Shown here: one piece after another, positions 24,950 through 26,091 of the stretch
Numbering within the stretch: the first letter of the stretch is position 1
Layout: each line of letters opens with the position of its first letter
Assembly (NCBI GenBank): GCA_046160725.1
Contig: JBJXHB010000526.1
Coordinates: 1-26,091 of the forward strand
DNA: 26,091 bases
Direction: 5' to 3'
Origin: JBJXHB01 sp046160725
GTDB lineage: Bacteria > Pseudomonadota > Gammaproteobacteria > Burkholderiales > Burkholderiaceae_C
Translations under genes and position numbers: made by a program
The notes under the pieces: model-generated
Database searches by the model: none
Told to the model about the DNA's origin: nothing
Seen by the model: the letters and a program-made list of their open reading frames with translations, nothing else

Positions 24950-26091
24950 ATGAAGAAACTGACGGTTGTGTTGTCGCTGGTGGGTCTGGTCGCGGCGGGC
25001 GGCCTGGCTTGGTGGGTACAGAACCGCGGCGCATCGGGTCAGCCTCCGCTTGCGGGCGTCGCTGGTCCTGGCGGTGCCGCTCCTGCGGCAGTGCCCGGCG
25101 GCAAGCCGCCTGGCAGCGCACCGGGCGGCGGCGCGCGCGGGCCAGGTGGCCCCGGCAGTCCAGCAGGCCCTGGTGGCCCTGGTGGCCCTGCACCGGTTGA
25201 GGTCGGTCGGGTGGAGGTGATGCGACTGGAGGACGATGCCCAGGCCGTCGGCTCCCTGCGCGCCAAGCAGGGCGTGGTCTTGCGCCCGGAGGTCAGCGGA
25301 CGGGTGACGGCCTTGAACTTCACCGATGGTCAGCGGGTTCGCAAGGGCCAGTTGCTGGTGCAACTGGACGACGCCCTGCAAAGGGCCCAGTTGCAGCAGT
25401 CACAGGCCCAGGCGTCGATCGCCCGCACCAATCTGCAGCGCCAACGGGACCTGGCCACTCAAGGCTTCATCAGCCAGAGCGCAGTCGACCAAAGTGCGGC
25501 GGCTCTGGAGGTGGCCGACGCGCAGGTCGTGCTGGCTCAGGCACAGCTGGCGCGGCTGAAGATCCTGGCGCCGTTTGACAGCATCGTCGGCATCCGCATC
25601 GCCAACCTGGGGGACTACATCAAAGACGGCGCGGACATCGTGTCGCTGGAAGACCTGTCGTCCCTCTGGGTCGATTTCAGGGTGCCTGAGCGCTATCTGT
25701 CGCGCCTCAAGCCCGGCCAGATGGTGCAGATGCAGATCGACGCCATGCCCGAGCGCAAGTTCACGGCTCGTGTGGAGGCCCTGGACCCTCAGTTGGATGC
25801 GAACGGGCGGTCGGTGCTGGTGCGGGCACGGATGATGGCGCCGCCCGGTGAACTGCGCGGCGGCATGTTTGCCCGGGTGCGGATCGTCTTCAACGTCGTC
25901 GAGCAGGCCATGGTGGTGCCCGAGGAGGCGCTGGTACCGCTGGGCGCGAAGCAGTTCATCTTCAAGGTCGTGGACGGGCCAGGCGGCGGCAAGGTTTCGC
26001 AACGCATCGAGGCCCGCATCGGACACCGCGTGCCGGGCAAAGTCGAGTTGCTCGATGGCGTGAAGCCTGGCGATGTCATCGTCATCGCCGG
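24950..26091 (+). CDS. RND efflux system periplasmic adaptor (membrane fusion protein), 5' part
   Basis: The first 380 codons are present; the gene runs off the window end without a stop. An N-terminal membrane anchor (about residues 4-23) leads to a low-complexity Gly/Pro/Ala linker (about 28-82) with collagen-like GxY triplets. Then come the lipoyl half-motif RPEVSGRVTALNFTDGQRVRKGQLLVQLDD, an alpha-hairpin rich in Gln/Ala (about 135-190), the second lipoyl half LAPFDSIVGIRIANLGDYIKDG, and the beta-barrel domain (SLWVDFRVPERYL). This is the HlyD/AcrA adaptor layout that bridges an RND pump to an outer-membrane channel, so the pump gene probably follows. Substrate unknown. No strong Shine-Dalgarno sequence precedes the ATG. 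A TAGAGT at 24921-24926 could be a -10 but lacks a partner. Confidence 0.9.
   Translation, partial: MKKLTVVLSLVGLVAAGGLAWWVQNRGASGQPPLAGVAGPGGAAPAAVPGGKPPGSAPGGGARGPGGPGSPAGPGGPGGPAPVEVGRVEVMRLEDDAQAVGSLRAKQGVVLRPEVSGRVTALNFTDGQRVRKGQLLVQLDDALQRAQLQQSQAQASIARTNLQRQRDLATQGFISQSAVDQSAAALEVADAQVVLAQAQLARLKILAPFDSIVGIRIANLGDYIKDGADIVSLEDLSSLWVDFRVPERYLSRLKPGQMVQMQIDAMPERKFTARVEALDPQLDANGRSVLVRARMMAPPGELRGGMFARVRIVFNVVEQAMVVPEEALVPLGAKQFIFKVVDGPGGGKVSQRIEARIGHRVPGKVELLDGVKPGDVIVIA

Overview
This 26 kb window is chromosomal core DNA from a high-GC (roughly two-thirds G+C by eye) betaproteobacterium, most likely order Burkholderiales. The grounds are the gene orders pstB-phoU-phoB-phoR, trxA-rho-rpmE2 and dnaX-ybaB-recR, an AddAB-type (not RecBCD) recombination nuclease, a type B L31 protein, and strongly GC-biased codon use. 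I see no prophage, integron, CRISPR array or intact insertion sequence. No gene-free stretch exceeds about 250 bases.

Layout. 1-2980 (+): end of pstB, then phoU, phoB and phoR, the phosphate-starvation control block. 2956-4620 (-): a membrane protein resembling family 39 glycosyltransferases, whose 3' end overlaps the phoR 3' end by 25 bp. 4645-6987 (-): trxA, rho and rpmE2. A promoter candidate for rho lies over the trxA stop codon, a long leader precedes rho, and a UUCG-loop intrinsic terminator follows rpmE2. 7098-13072 (+): addB and addA, joined by a 4-nt ATGA overlap and divergent from trxA. 13071-13121: a 17-bp perfect inverted repeat that overlaps the addA stop codon.

13218-17445 (+): the most unusual part. 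Two adjacent paralogues fuse a Ser/Thr protein-kinase fold to an HDOD domain. In the first, nearly all kinase catalytic residues are lost, so it is a pseudokinase-HDOD protein. In the second all are kept, and a GAF domain is added at the C-terminus (kinase-HDOD-GAF). They look like a duplicated enzyme/pseudoenzyme signalling pair.

17491-17591 (-): the SRP 4.5S RNA gene (ffs), recognised from its apical domain and its nearly perfect terminal helix. 17645-18760 (-): a PurM/AIR-synthase-related protein with unusual motifs. 18823-21673 (+): dnaX, ybaB and recR; dnaX has a -10-like TAGAAT only 7 nt before its ATG and may be leaderless. 21717-23327 (-): a MltD-like lytic transglycosylase lipoprotein with LysM. 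23577-24863 (+): a class I methyltransferase-like protein (probable TTG start) and rnhA. 24950-end (+): the 5' part of an RND-efflux periplasmic adaptor with a collagen-like Gly/Pro linker.

Most of the window is housekeeping: phosphate sensing, transcription termination, thiol redox, DNA break repair, protein targeting, the replication clamp loader and wall turnover. The kinase/pseudokinase-HDOD pair, the PurM-like paralogue, the palindrome and several regulatory arrangements are the items worth following up.
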